A stretch of DNA of 38,011 nucleotides, from the NCBI RefSeq assembly GCF_001866005.1, contig NZ_MLQR01000036.1, positions 146,646 to 184,656 on the forward strand, given 5' to 3'. Under the pieces are notes generated by a model that searched no databases, had not been told where the DNA came from, and saw nothing but the letters and a program-made list of their open reading frames with translations. The translations under genes were made by a program, and so were the position numbers. This stretch comes from Anaerobacillus alkalilacustris. GTDB lineage: Bacteria; Bacillota; Bacilli; Bacillales; Anaerobacillaceae. This document shows, in pieces, positions 1 through 8,700 of the stretch (position 1 is its first letter; each line of letters begins with the position of its first letter).

Positions 1-283
1 CTCTTTTCGTGGACCCTAAATGCACTTTTCCCTTAGCTGCATACTCGAATAACCTCTTTTCGTGGACCCTAATCCACTTTTTCCTTAGCTGCATACTCGA
101 ATAACCTCTTTTCGTGGACCCTAATCTACTTTTTCCTTAGCTGCATACTCGAATAGACTCTATTCGTGGCCCCTAATCCACTTTTTCCTTAGCTGCATAC
201 TCGAATAGACTCTTTTCGCGGACCCTAATCCACTTTTTCCTTAGCTGCATACTCGAATAGACTCTATTCGTGGTCCCTAATGC
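1..283. repeat. 52-bp noncoding tandem repeat array (about 5.4 copies)
   Basis: Units begin at about 1 (53 bp), 54, 106, 158, 210 and 262 (partial), each 52 bp after the first. They share a core reading ttcgtggaccctaat, then ccttagctgcatactcgaat. Units differ by a few point changes and are contiguous with no unique spacers, so this is not a CRISPR array. At the unit 3/4 and 5/6 junctions (150-166 and 254-270) the sequence CGAATA-GACTC-TATTCG is a perfect inverted repeat. No long open frame runs through the array. It starts at the window edge, so the true copy number is unknown. The function is unknown. Confidence 0.9.
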
Positions 284-392
284 ATTCAACGACGGATTTC
301 AAGAGGTAATTGGAGTCAGTAGCTTGCCTGAAGTGCCCAAGCTCGTAAACTGCTTACTCTAGACAGTTTCCAAATATACTTTCTGTACATGT

Positions 393-427
393 AAAAAAAA
401 AGCTAACCCTCTTCGGTTAGCTTTTTC
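393..427 (-). terminator. Rho-independent terminator of cshA
   Basis: AGCTAACC (401-408) pairs with GGTTAGCT (415-422) around a 6-nt loop. The stem is extended by the flanking A and T runs. Read on the minus strand, it ends in a U run (the A run at 393-400 on the plus strand), just downstream of the helicase stop codon. Confidence 0.9.
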
Positions 428-431
428 GTAC

Positions 432-1922
432 TTAAACCTTATTCTTTTTTCTTTTTTTAAAACTACGTTCTGCATTATTACGAGGGGGACGTCCCTCTCC
501 GTCTTTACGATTACGACCGCCTCGGTTTCGATCTCGGTCACGTCCGCGATCTCTTCCACCGCCGCCCTTTTTGCTATCAAATTTTGCTTTTTTCACTCTT
601 AGCGGTGCTTCGCCTGTAATTTTCACAGGTGTTGTATTTGGTTCTTTTGTTAACAACTTTAATGCTGCAGCCACTAGTGACACGGAATCAACTTCCTCTA
701 AAAGCTGCTCAGCACTGTTCTTATATGCTAAGAATTCTTTTTCTTGGATTGTTTCTAATAGTTTATCAATCGTTAAACGTTGTTGTCCTTCAATCGCCTC
801 AGCAAAGGTTGGAACATTAATACGACTAATTTTACGATTTGTCATCTTTTCGATTGATTTTAAATGGTCAATTTCTCTTGGCGTAACAAACATTAATGCT
901 AAACCAGTTTTTCCTGCACGACCTGTACGACCGATACGGTGAACGTAGCTTTCAGGATCTTGAGGAATATCAAAGTTATAGACGTGAGTTACACCACTAA
1001 CGTCAATACCACGAGCAGCTACGTCTGTAGCGACAAGAACCTCAATTGTTGACTCTTTAAACTTACGAATTACACTATCACGCTTTGCTTGATTTAAATC
1101 ACCATGGATACCTTCTGCGATATAACCACGTTTTAGTAGTGCTTCTGAAAGCTCATCAACACGACGCTTCGTACGACCAAACACAATAGCAAGTTCAGGC
1201 GTATGGATATCAAGCATACGGCAAAGTGCATCGAACTTTTGCTTTTCTGACACTTCCATATATTGTTGCTCAATGTTTTCAACTGTCATTTCTTTTGCTT
1301 TTACTGTAATAAATTCTGGCTCACGTAAAAATTTCTGAGCAAGAGTTTGAATACGTTTTGGCATCGTTGCTGAAAACAACAATGTTTGACGAGATTCAGG
1401 TACTTCTTTTAAGATTGTTTCAATATCTTCAACAAAGCCCATGTTTAACATCTCATCTGCTTCATCAAGAACGACAAGACTAATCGATTGTAGACGAATT
1501 GTTTTTCGACGCATATGATCCATAAAACGCCCAGGTGTCGCAACGATAATTTGCGGTTTTTGCTTAAGTGCACGCAACTGACGACTAATATCTTGTCCAC
1601 CGTAGATTGGTAAAGATTTTACACCTTTATATTGACCAATTTTATTTAATTCTTCAGCGATTTGAACAGCTAGCTCCCTTGTTGGAGTAAGAATGACTGA
1701 TTGAATGTCACCATTTGCTGTGTCTGCTTTTTCAATTAACGGGATTCCGAATGCTGCCGTTTTCCCTGTTCCTGTTTGCGCTTGTCCGATTAAATCCTTA
1801 CCTGCGATTGCAGTTGGAATTGTTTGTGCTTGAATTGGTGTTGCCTCCTCAAAGCCCATATCTGATATTGCGCGAGTTATTCTTGAGTCTAAACCAAAGT
1901 CATTAAAAGTTGCCAAATTCAT
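432..1922 (-). CDS. cshA: DEAD-box ATP-dependent RNA helicase, CshA type
   Basis: This is a 496-residue ATP-dependent RNA helicase, about the length of Bacillus CshA, which remodels RNA in the degradosome and during cold growth. The two RecA-like domains carry the full motif set: Q motif (GFEEATPIQ, 23-31), Walker A AQTGTGKT (48-55), PTRELA (80-85), DEAD (153-156), SAT (184-186), then [11 protein letters not shown] and [10 protein letters not shown] in the second domain. The C-terminus is a basic Arg/Gly-rich tail ([10 protein letters not shown] and following), typical of RNA-binding extensions in this family. The ATG at 1922 is preceded by an AAAGGAG ribosome binding site. A terminator lies just after the stop, so it is probably monocistronic. 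Family assignment is firm; CshA rather than a paralogue rests on length and tail type. Confidence 0.95.
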   Translation of the reverse strand: MNLATFNDFGLDSRITRAISDMGFEEATPIQAQTIPTAIAGKDLIGQAQTGTGKTAAFGIPLIEKADTANGDIQSVILTPTRELAVQIAEELNKIGQYKGVKSLPIYGGQDISRQLRALKQKPQIIVATPGRFMDHMRRKTIRLQSISLVVLDEADEMLNMGFVEDIETILKEVPESRQTLLFSATMPKRIQTLAQKFLREPEFITVKAKEMTVENIEQQYMEVSEKQKFDALCRMLDIHTPELAIVFGRTKRRVDELSEALLKRGYIAEGIHGDLNQAKRDSVIRKFKESTIEVLVATDVAARGIDVSGVTHVYNFDIPQDPESYVHRIGRTGRAGKTGLALMFVTPREIDHLKSIEKMTNRKISRINVPTFAEAIEGQQRLTIDKLLETIQEKEFLAYKNSAEQLLEEVDSVSLVAAALKLLTKEPNTTPVKITGEAPLRVKKAKFDSKKGGGGRDRGRDRDRNRGGRNRKDGEGRPPRNNAERSFKKRKKNKV

Positions 1923-2321
1923 TTCTCCTTTATAAATATAATATTATTATCCCTTCTGACGAGCGGTATAAGAGGCTGACTTTTAGATTTAACTAAAATA
2001 GTCAAATCCTGACTAAAACTAATTAAATAACATTCAAAAATTTTTAGTCGCTATAAAAATATAATGCCCAGATTTAGCGCACTTACCAACTGAGAAATTT
2101 TTCTCTATCAAAGTCAACCCCATAACCGCCCATTAGAAACGATTGTTTCTAAGTCTGTGTTGCTACGTTTTGGCTCATTGTCCAAAAAAATTGTACTCAT
2201 TAATTACGATAATGTATGCAACTTATCTATCTTACTACTTTTTAACAATTAAATAAAGGTTTAGTTTTATTTATTTATTAGGTAAAACTACATTTGTATT
2301 AAATTATAAGGAGTTGGGACT
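1923..2321. other. Intergenic region between divergent cshA and FAD oxidoreductase genes
   Basis: About 400 bases without a credible gene. It must hold both divergent promoters, but I could not pick a convincing -35/-10 pair. Two perfect inverted repeats stand out: TTAGAAAC-GATT-GTTTCTAA (2133-2152) and TAGTTTTA-N13-TAAAACTA (2262-2290). The second lies just upstream of the oxidoreductase ribosome binding site. Confidence 0.6.
2262..2290. promoter_or_regulatory. Candidate operator: inverted repeat before the FAD oxidoreductase
   Basis: TAGTTTTA (2262-2269) and TAAAACTA (2283-2290) are perfect 8-nt inverted arms separated by 13 nt, ending 31 nt before the ATG at 2322. Position and symmetry suit binding of a dimeric regulator. 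The regulator is unknown, and in an AT-rich spacer this could be chance. Confidence 0.35.
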
Positions 2322-3527
2322 ATGGATTTACAAAGTGGCAAGCTATATTGGCCAACAACTATTACAAATAAACCTACTTATTTACCCTTGGACGACGACT
2401 TAACATGCGATGTATTAATTGTTGGTGGGGGAAGTTCTGGCGCACAAGCTGCTTACTATTTATCCCAATTAGACATGAACATCATTGTTATTGATAAACG
2501 AGATGTTGGTGCTGGTAGTACAAGTACGAATACTGCATTACTTCAATATTCTGGAGATAAAATGTTTTTTGAACTCGTATCTACTTTTGGTGAAGAGCGA
2601 TCAGCACGCCATTTAAAACTGTGCCAAAAAGCCATCGATGACATTGAAATTGCTTCAAAGAAGTTACCTTATCATAGTCATTTTACAAGAAGAGATAGTC
2701 TATATTTTTCTAGTTCACTAGAAGATGTTGAAAAAATTGACAAAGAGTACCACCTCTTAAAAAAGCACGGATTTGACGTTACCTATTTTACTAAAGAACA
2801 AATAAAAGAACATTATCCTTTTTATGCACCTGCTGCCATTTACTCTTTTAATGACGGAGAACTAAATCCTCTTGCGTTTACATATGGACTACTCGAAAAG
2901 GCAAAGGATAATGGAGTTAAAATATTTGCTAATACTGAACTAGTGAGAAAAAAATTTTGTGACGATTATGTACAATTTTTTACCAATAATCAAAAATCAA
3001 TTAAAGCAAAATATGTTATTTTCACTGCCGGGTACGAAAACTTAGAATTTAAAAAAGAAAAAAACACGACCATTTCTAGCTCATATGCGATTGTGACACA
3101 ACCACTTGAAAATTTTTGGTACAACCGAACATTAATATGGGAAACAGCGCGACCTTATATGTATATGAGAACCACTCACGATAATCGAATAATTATAGGT
3201 GGTCTGGATGAAACAACCGCTTTCGTCGACCGTCGCGATTCTATGCTCATTCATAAACGCGACCAATTAGTAAGAGATTTCAACCAACTGTTTCCATCTA
3301 TTCATATTAAACCAGACTATTATTTAGCGGCTTTTTATGGGGGAACACACGATGGCATGCCGATACTAGGAATGTACGACGATCATCCTAACTGTTACTT
3401 TATATACGGATATGGTGATAATGGACTTGTCTATAGTACAGTTTTAACTCAAATTATTCGTGATCTTATTCACAAAGGATCAAGTGATAACGTCGATTTA
3501 TATATACAGTCACGTCCACAGCTTTAA
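2322..3527 (+). CDS. FAD-dependent oxidoreductase, DAO (DadA/glycine oxidase) family
   Basis: A 401-residue flavoenzyme. The N-terminal dinucleotide-binding site reads DVLIVGGGSSGAQAAYYL (about residues 30-47), followed by the acidic strand end IVIDKRDVGAG that contacts the FAD ribose. The C-terminal FAD segment includes YGYGDNGLVYS. The fold and length match D-amino acid dehydrogenase, glycine oxidase and gamma-glutamylputrescine oxidase relatives, which oxidise amines or amino acids; the substrate cannot be read from sequence. There is no signal peptide, so it is probably cytoplasmic. The start has a good AAGGAG ribosome binding site. It is a single gene convergent with glnS, sharing a bidirectional terminator at 3676-3717. 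Confidence 0.85.
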   Translation: MDLQSGKLYWPTTITNKPTYLPLDDDLTCDVLIVGGGSSGAQAAYYLSQLDMNIIVIDKRDVGAGSTSTNTALLQYSGDKMFFELVSTFGEERSARHLKLCQKAIDDIEIASKKLPYHSHFTRRDSLYFSSSLEDVEKIDKEYHLLKKHGFDVTYFTKEQIKEHYPFYAPAAIYSFNDGELNPLAFTYGLLEKAKDNGVKIFANTELVRKKFCDDYVQFFTNNQKSIKAKYVIFTAGYENLEFKKEKNTTISSSYAIVTQPLENFWYNRTLIWETARPYMYMRTTHDNRIIIGGLDETTAFVDRRDSMLIHKRDQLVRDFNQLFPSIHIKPDYYLAAFYGGTHDGMPILGMYDDHPNCYFIYGYGDNGLVYSTVLTQIIRDLIHKGSSDNVDLYIQSRPQL

Positions 3528-3564
3528 GTAGGCTCAATTGAAATATGAACGAGTGATTGAAGAC

Positions 3565-3655
3565 GACTGTATGAATAAGCTGAACAGCAATCAGCGGGGG
3601 CCTTTACATAAGCATTGAAGTGGTTAGCTTACGTCCCTTAAGAGCGGTATAGATG
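3565..3655. repeat. Diverged copy of a dispersed intergenic repeat
   Basis: The stretch aacagcaatcagcgggggcc, followed later by CTTAAGAGCGGTATAGATG, resembles the element at 32435-32486 (aactaacaatcagtgggggtt and CACTCTTAAGGGG) and the one at 19046-19121. The parts are rearranged and imperfect, so this is a tentative assignment to the same family. Confidence 0.3.
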
Positions 3656-3675
3656 AACAATCGAAATCGAACTGC

Positions 3676-3717
3676 AAAAAAAACACACGTGCATCATAAA
3701 AATGCAAGTGTGTTTTT
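3676..3717. terminator. Bidirectional terminator between FAD oxidoreductase and glnS
   Basis: ACACAC-g-TGCAT (3683-3694) pairs with ATGCA-a-GTGTGT (3702-3713) with one mismatch and a 7-nt loop. An A run precedes the stem and a T run follows it, so it can end transcription from both convergent genes. It lies just before the glnS stop codon. Confidence 0.85.
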
Positions 3718-3721
3718 CTTA

Positions 3722-5380
3722 TTATAACTTAAACGAACTTTTTAGTGAAACAATGCGGTTAAAAACAACTTTTTCGCCTGTCGTGTGTATTTTATCAACG
3801 TTGAAATATCCATGTCTAAAGAATTGGAACTTGTCATTTGGTTTTGCACCTTCCATGTTCGGTTCTACATACCCTTGTAAAATTTCTAATGAATTTGGGT
3901 TGACTTTCTCAAGGAAGTTTTTATCTTCCCCTTCATCGCCCGCTTCGTCTAAAATTAATGGTTCGTATAAACGAAATTCAGCTTCTTTAGCATTCGTTGC
4001 TTCTACCCAGTGAAGTGTTCCTTTTACTTTTCTTCCTGTGAAACCTGTACCACTTTTTGTTTCAGGATCGTACGTGCAACGAAGCTCTATAACATTTCCT
4101 TCTTCGTCTTTTATAACTTCTTCACATTTAATGAAGTATGCATGCTTTAAGCGAACTTCATTTCCCGGGAATAGTCGAAAGTACTTTTTCGGTGGATCTT
4201 CCATAAAGTCATCTTGTTCAATGTAAATTTCACGCGAAAATGGAATTTGACGTGTCCCCATTTCTTCATTTTCCGGATTAATCTCTGCGTCAAGCATTTC
4301 TACTTGACCTTCTGGATAATTAGTAATAACTACTTTTAATGGTTTTAAAACAGCCATCGTTCTAGGTGCTTTTAATTTTAAATCTTCTCGAATAAAATGC
4401 TCCAACATTTGCTCATCAACCGTACTAAATGCTCGAGCGACACCTATTTCACGACAGAAATTACGAATAGCATCAGGAGTATACCCTTTCCTTCGCAAAC
4501 CAGAAATCGTCGGCATTCTCGGATCATCCCAACCGTCAACGATGTTTTCATCAACCAATAACTTTAGCTTTCGCTTACTCATAACCGTATTCGTTAAGTT
4601 TAAACGAGCAAATTCATATTGTCTTGGCGTTGCTTCCATCTCACAATTTTCAATGACCCAATCATAAAACGGACGTTGATCTTCAAACTCTAATGTACAA
4701 ATTGAATGTGTCACACCTTCAATGGCATCTTCTAATGGGTGAGCAAATGTATACATCGGATAAATACACCACTTATCACCCGTATTGTGGTGAGTGGCAT
4801 GAGATATACGATAAATAACCGGATCTCTTAAATTAATATTTGGCGAAGCCATATCGATTTTGGCACGAAGGACTTTCTCCCCGTTATTAAATTCACCATT
4901 TTTCATACGTTCAAAAAGATCTAGATTTTCTTCAACAGAACGAGTTCTAGAAGGACTTTCTTTTCCTGGCTCTGTTAACGTGCCACGATAAGCTCTTATT
5001 TCCTCTTGAGATAAATCTTCAACGTAAGCTAGTCCCTTTTTAATAAGTAGAACAGCTCGTTCATACATTTCATCGAAATAATCCGATGCGAAAAATAGCC
5101 CATCCCAATCATACCCTAACCATTTTACATCTTCTTTGATTGACTCAACGTATTCTACATCCTCTTTTAGTGGATTCGTATCATCAAACCGTAAATTTGT
5201 ACGTCCTTTAAACTCATCTGCGAGTTCAAAATTTAATACGATCGATTTTGCATGTCCAATATGTAAGTATCCGTTCGGCTCAGGAGGAAAACGGGTAACG
5301 ATTTCATCATGTTTTCCGCTTTTTATGTCTTCTGCCACAATATGTTTGATAAAGTTAGAACTATTCGATTTTTTCTCCAC
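3722..5380 (-). CDS. glnS: Glutamine--tRNA ligase (GlnRS)
   Basis: A 552-residue class I aminoacyl-tRNA synthetase that charges tRNA-Gln with glutamine, close to the length of the E. coli enzyme (554). Visible signatures are [15 protein letters not shown], with HIGH at residues 40-43, the GlnRS-type VMSKRK loop (266-271, the KMSKS equivalent), FDDTNP (65-70) and [12 protein letters not shown] (251-262). The C-terminal half is the two-barrel anticodon-binding domain. The start is GTG at 5380, with GGAGAAAGG about 10 nt upstream. Most Bacillus species lack this enzyme and make Gln-tRNA through GatCAB transamidation, so its presence suggests acquisition by transfer or lineage-specific retention. 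No T-box leader is visible upstream. Confidence 0.96.
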   Translation of the reverse strand: MEKKSNSSNFIKHIVAEDIKSGKHDEIVTRFPPEPNGYLHIGHAKSIVLNFELADEFKGRTNLRFDDTNPLKEDVEYVESIKEDVKWLGYDWDGLFFASDYFDEMYERAVLLIKKGLAYVEDLSQEEIRAYRGTLTEPGKESPSRTRSVEENLDLFERMKNGEFNNGEKVLRAKIDMASPNINLRDPVIYRISHATHHNTGDKWCIYPMYTFAHPLEDAIEGVTHSICTLEFEDQRPFYDWVIENCEMEATPRQYEFARLNLTNTVMSKRKLKLLVDENIVDGWDDPRMPTISGLRRKGYTPDAIRNFCREIGVARAFSTVDEQMLEHFIREDLKLKAPRTMAVLKPLKVVITNYPEGQVEMLDAEINPENEEMGTRQIPFSREIYIEQDDFMEDPPKKYFRLFPGNEVRLKHAYFIKCEEVIKDEEGNVIELRCTYDPETKSGTGFTGRKVKGTLHWVEATNAKEAEFRLYEPLILDEAGDEGEDKNFLEKVNPNSLEILQGYVEPNMEGAKPNDKFQFFRHGYFNVDKIHTTGEKVVFNRIVSLKSSFKL

Positions 5381-5754
5381 TTTTGACCAACCTTTCTCCA
5401 GTCTCTAATATAGTAATTATTAGTAGTTATATCATAAAAATGCAAATATATCTATGCGTCTATTGTGTCTGAGTCATTAGTAGAATAAACGTATTTTGCA
5501 CAACCAATTTTATTTTATCTGGATGAGTTTCAAAATTACTAAAAATGATCGGCTTAAATCTATATCTAGTTACGAACGGTTAAACGTAATATAGTAAATA
5601 ATTGCGAAAATAAGAATATCGATATTCATGAATGTTAACTTTATTATTCCTTTCATCTTGCAACATTGGAACTAATTCAACTAGGTATACTATCTGTTTT
5701 ATTAAGTCGAGTAATATGACAAAAATGAAAGCACAAGAGAACTCATTTTAGCTT

Positions 5755-5840
5755 CGCTAGAACATCGGAAATCGAAATGGAGTCTCAACTCCACCTGAAT
5801 GGAAGTTCCCACCTACGCTACGCGTAAAGGTGGGGGCTAT
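5755..5840. repeat. Hairpin-bearing remnant, possibly an IS200/IS605-type end
   Basis: CCCACCT-ACGC (5808-5818) folds onto GCGT-aa-AGGTGGG (5822-5834), a hairpin with a small bulge. Upstream, one frame reads NIGNRNGVSTPPEWKFPP, which is reminiscent of the C-terminal end of TnpB-like proteins, but it is only a fragment. The CCCACCT/AGGTGGG arms match those of the element at 19056-19093. A decayed IS605/IS1341 right end is an inference from general resemblance. Confidence 0.35.
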
Positions 5841-5909
5841 GACCTATAAGTACAAATCAGTTTGATCAAATTACAATAAAAGGATTGTTTATTTACATCA
5901 GAAAAGTCC

Positions 5910-5925
5910 AACCTAAACTTAGGTT
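5910..5925. promoter_or_regulatory. Palindrome upstream of the thiamine-binding protein gene
   Basis: AACCTAA-AC-TTAGGTT is a perfect inverted repeat. It is followed by a second small one, GGTTT-CGACC-AAACC (5922-5936), which overlaps it. Both end within 55 nt of the ATG at 5964. A TATAAT sits at 5941-5946 but has no matching -35 element. This is a candidate operator or hairpin of unknown regulator. Confidence 0.35.
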
Positions 5926-5963
5926 TCGACCAAACCATACTATAATCATGAGGAGTGTTTATT

Positions 5964-6257
5964 ATGCCCATACTAGAAATTAGCGTTGTACCTGTAGGTT
6001 CAAATACACCAAGCTTCAGTAGTAATGTTTCAAAGGCTGTCGAACTTATCCAACAAAAAGGTCTCAACTATCAGGTAACTCCGACCGCTACCGTTATCGA
6101 AGGAAGCATTGACGAACTTATGGATGTAGCCAAACAAATTCACAAAAATGAAATTACGAATGGAACCCAACGAGTCGTTACCAACATTTGTATTGACGAT
6201 CGAATAGATAAACCAATGACATTAGAACACCAAATTGAGGCTGTCGAACTTTCCTAA
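5964..6257 (+). CDS. MTH1187/YqgV family thiamine-binding protein
   Basis: A 97-residue protein of the small ferredoxin-like-fold family (DUF77, MTH1187/YqgV/YkoF-related). Members bind thiamine or a thiamine precursor and assemble as oligomers. The family pattern is visible in ILEISVVPVGSNTPSFS near the N-terminus, the central YQVTPTATVIEG, and the later TNICIDDR. The start chosen is ATG 5964 because GAGGAG (5950-5955) sits 8 nt upstream; a GTG at 5955 overlaps that site. There is no signal peptide, so it is cytoplasmic. It stands alone, with no thiamine biosynthesis or transport genes beside it. The binding role is known for the family, not shown here. Confidence 0.85.
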   Translation: MPILEISVVPVGSNTPSFSSNVSKAVELIQQKGLNYQVTPTATVIEGSIDELMDVAKQIHKNEITNGTQRVVTNICIDDRIDKPMTLEHQIEAVELS

Positions 6258-6488
6258 GAAAAACGCAAGGCGCCTGGAGCTAGATAGCTTTCTAGCTTCA
6301 AAATTTTATACTTACATTTTAAAAAGCACCACGAGAACATTTACCCTTATACGTACAAAATTTTCGTTCTACTGGCAAGTCTCTTCGCTAAGCGTTGTTT
6401 TGTGCAAAAAGTGACCAAGATGATAAGCGATCAAGCTTACAATTTCTAAAAAAACGATAAATTACCGCAACTTTTTAATGAAAGCTTC

Positions 6489-6527
6489 AAAAATCCCTAA
6501 AAGTCGTGAAAACTTTTAGGGATTTTT
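6489..6527. terminator. Perfect 15-bp stem terminator
   Basis: AAAAATCCCTAAAAG (6489-6503) pairs perfectly with CTTTTAGGGATTTTT (6513-6527) around a 9-nt loop. It ends in a T run and is symmetric enough to work in both directions. It lies about 230 nt after the thiamine-binding protein gene. Confidence 0.8.
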
Positions 6528-6654
6528 GAATATTTCAAGCCAGTAAAAACTGATTTTCAGTTTATATTCTTACTAAAACCAATCAATAGTCACACTTTTG
6601 TAGGTGTCGAAAAATTTTCACTAAACAAGCCCCATTTTTTTACATTTATTTTCA

Positions 6655-6682
6655 TTGTAATCAATTACACTTTTTTTATACT
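6655..6682 (+). promoter_or_regulatory. Sigma-A-type promoter of the L,D-transpeptidase gene
   Basis: TTGTAA (6655-6660), a 16-nt spacer, then TATACT (6677-6682), about 37 nt before the start codon. A small inverted repeat, TGTAA-TCAA-TTACA (6656-6669), overlaps the -35 box and could be an operator. This is an unaided reading of consensus similarity. Confidence 0.55.
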
Positions 6683-6718
6683 ACAAATCTACTAAATTTC
6701 GGTGTAATGACGGGGTGA

Positions 6719-8635
6719 ATGATGAAAAAATTAAGCTGCTTTCTACTACTAATCTTTTTTCTTCTAGTTGGTGGTTCTCATACGTTGGCTAACAGTAACC
6801 AAATGATTATTATTAATAAAAATACAAATCAACTTGCTTACTATAATCAAGGAAAGCTAGAAAAGACATTTAAAGTAGCAACTGGTAGACAAAGTAGTTA
6901 TACTCCTGAAGGAAAATTTAAAATAGTAAACAAAATAAAAAATCGTCCTTATTATAAACAGAATATCCCTGGAGGTCATCCATCAAACCCATTAGGCGAC
7001 CGTTGGTTAGGAATAAACGCAAGAGGAACGCACGGTACTACATATGCTATTCACGGCAACAATAACCCAAAATCAATTGGTACATACGCTAGTGCTGGCT
7101 GTATTCGAATGTATAATGACGAAATCCGTTGGCTATTTGATCGAGTAGCAGTCAATACACCTGTCATTATTACAAATTCAAAACAAAGTTTAAATCAAAT
7201 CGCTTTAGCAAATGGATATGCTTTTGAAAGTAAAGTCAATAAACTCTCGGTGAGTCAAAGTAGCCCTCAGCCTACTAATACTTCCGTTTCTGTAAGCGCA
7301 TCTGTTTCAAGCGGTTCCAATACATTATATAAGTTCATGGTTCATGACGGAAAAAAATGGGCTACTATTCGTGATTTCTCTTCTACAAATAAAGTAAATT
7401 GGCAACCTAAAAGTGCTGGTAATTATAAATTAAAAGTGCAAGTAAAAAATAAAAACTCTAAAAAGAAGTATGAGGATGAAAAGATTTTAAACTACACTGT
7501 TTATCAACCAGCAAAGGCTAACTCATTAGCTGTTAATAAGGTAAGTCCTCAGCCAAGTAACACATCAATTAACTTAACAGCTCAATCAAACAACAATACA
7601 AATAATCAATTTAAATTCTCTTATTTTGACGGAAAAAAATGGATAGATATACAAAAGTATTCGTCAAAAAGCAAAGCGACTTGGAAACCTACAAAAGCCG
7701 GTACATACCAAGTCCGAGTCCAAGTAAAGCATAAAAATTCAAACAAAAAATTTGATAGTGAACGAATGATTAACTACACAGTTTTCAATGAAGCTAAAAT
7801 TAATACTCTTTCTTTTAATCATGCAACTCCACAACCGATCAATACAGATGTAACAATTACTGCTCAATCGAATGATAATTCAAATAATCGCTTTAAATTC
7901 TTAGTTTTTGACGGTAATAAGTGGGTGACGATTCAAGACTTCTCGACTAAGCGTACAGTCTCTTGGAAACCTGCCAAAGCAGGAACATATCAAATTAAAG
8001 TTCAAGCAAAACATAGAAACTCTAAGAAAGCATTTGATCATGAAAGAGTGATGACCTATAACGTTTTCCATGAAGCTACATTAAGTGATATTTCGTTAAA
8101 TCCAGTCAGTCCACAACCAACGAATGCAGACATTACAGTTACAGCTCAATCGAATGATAACTCTAACAATCACTTTAGATTTTTAATTTTTGACGGTCAG
8201 AAGTGGGAGGCGCTTCAAGATTTTTCTTCTAAACGTTCTACCTCTTGGAAACCGTTGAATGCTGGCGATTATCAAATTAAGGTCCAAGTGAAACATAAAC
8301 ATTCAAAGAAAAACTTTGATCACGAACAAATCATCAATTATACCGTTTACAATCCAGCGAAGATCGTAGCTTTCAATATGGATAGAGAAAGCCCGCAATT
8401 TATTAATAATGAAATACATTTTACAGTGAATTCCCATGATCCTAGCAACCATCTATATAGATTTTCAATATTTGACGGCTCAAATTGGGATGTTGTTCAA
8501 GACTACTCACCAAACAATAATTACAGATGGGTACCAACCTCAGAAGGAACTTATACAGTTAAGTCTGAAGTAAAACATAAGAATTCTAGTATTTCATTTG
8601 ATGATAGTAAAGAAGTAGTTTTTACAATTGAATAA
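6719..8635 (+). CDS. Secreted L,D-transpeptidase (YkuD domain) with five C-terminal repeats
   Basis: A 638-residue exported protein. Residues 1-24 form a signal peptide (MMKKL, then a hydrophobic stretch, then HTLANS). Residues 27-153 are a YkuD L,D-transpeptidase domain with the catalytic motif HGNNNPKSIG (His112) and SAGCIRM (Cys128). Such enzymes make 3-3 peptidoglycan cross-links or attach wall proteins. From about residue 176 to the end there are five repeats of about 90 residues. Each begins with an SPQP- or SPQF-like motif, contains FDGxxW and a W(K/Q/V)P turn, and ends with VKHKNS-like lysine-rich strands, resembling Ig-like or triple-tyrosine modules. The repeats probably bind the wall or another surface polymer. 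ATG 6719 and ATG 6722 are adjacent; GGGGTGA (6712-6718) leaves the true one open. Confidence 0.92.
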   Translation: MMKKLSCFLLLIFFLLVGGSHTLANSNQMIIINKNTNQLAYYNQGKLEKTFKVATGRQSSYTPEGKFKIVNKIKNRPYYKQNIPGGHPSNPLGDRWLGINARGTHGTTYAIHGNNNPKSIGTYASAGCIRMYNDEIRWLFDRVAVNTPVIITNSKQSLNQIALANGYAFESKVNKLSVSQSSPQPTNTSVSVSASVSSGSNTLYKFMVHDGKKWATIRDFSSTNKVNWQPKSAGNYKLKVQVKNKNSKKKYEDEKILNYTVYQPAKANSLAVNKVSPQPSNTSINLTAQSNNNTNNQFKFSYFDGKKWIDIQKYSSKSKATWKPTKAGTYQVRVQVKHKNSNKKFDSERMINYTVFNEAKINTLSFNHATPQPINTDVTITAQSNDNSNNRFKFLVFDGNKWVTIQDFSTKRTVSWKPAKAGTYQIKVQAKHRNSKKAFDHERVMTYNVFHEATLSDISLNPVSPQPTNADITVTAQSNDNSNNHFRFLIFDGQKWEALQDFSSKRSTSWKPLNAGDYQIKVQVKHKHSKKNFDHEQIINYTVYNPAKIVAFNMDRESPQFINNEIHFTVNSHDPSNHLYRFSIFDGSNWDVVQDYSPNNNYRWVPTSEGTYTVKSEVKHKNSSISFDDSKEVVFTIE

Positions 8636-8666
8636 GAAAAGCAATTAACAAAGTGTACCAACAGTA

Positions 8667-8700
8667 AAAGCTGCTATATCTTATTACGATAAGCAGCTTT
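8667..8700. terminator. Bidirectional terminator between convergent genes
   Basis: AAAGCTGCT-a-TATC (8667-8680) pairs with GATA-AGCAGCTTT (8688-8700) around a 7-nt loop. It sits between the transpeptidase stop and the stop of the minus-strand repetitive protein gene, which it touches. Confidence 0.75.

Larger units (their letters stand above)
5381..5963. other. Intergenic region between divergent glnS and the thiamine-binding protein gene
   Basis: About 580 bases with no credible gene. The left part (5400-5700) is plain AT-rich sequence. The section 5755-5840 looks like the end of a decayed mobile element and contains a GC-rich hairpin. A perfect palindrome sits at 5910-5925, close to the downstream gene. 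No T-box motif was found on the glnS side. Confidence 0.5.
6258..6718. other. Intergenic region before the L,D-transpeptidase gene
   Basis: About 460 bases without a gene. At 6256-6292, aaaacgcaaggcgcctggagc followed by a small tagatagctttcta hairpin resembles the GC-rich palindromic repeats scattered through Bacillus-type genomes. A strong terminator lies at 6489-6527 and a promoter at 6655-6682. I see nothing else in it. Confidence 0.5.

Noticed and set aside
1..283. CRISPR array
   Set aside because: The 52-bp units are directly contiguous and nearly identical over their full length. There are no variable spacers, and no cas genes are nearby.
5381..5963. T-box leader for glnS
   Set aside because: No AGGGTGGNACCGCG-like sequence was found on the minus strand. 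The only GC-rich hairpin lies far upstream and resembles a mobile element end.
5837..6067. Minus-strand reading frame opposite the thiamine-binding gene
   Set aside because: It overlaps a well-supported gene on the other strand and has no family resemblance or ribosome binding site.
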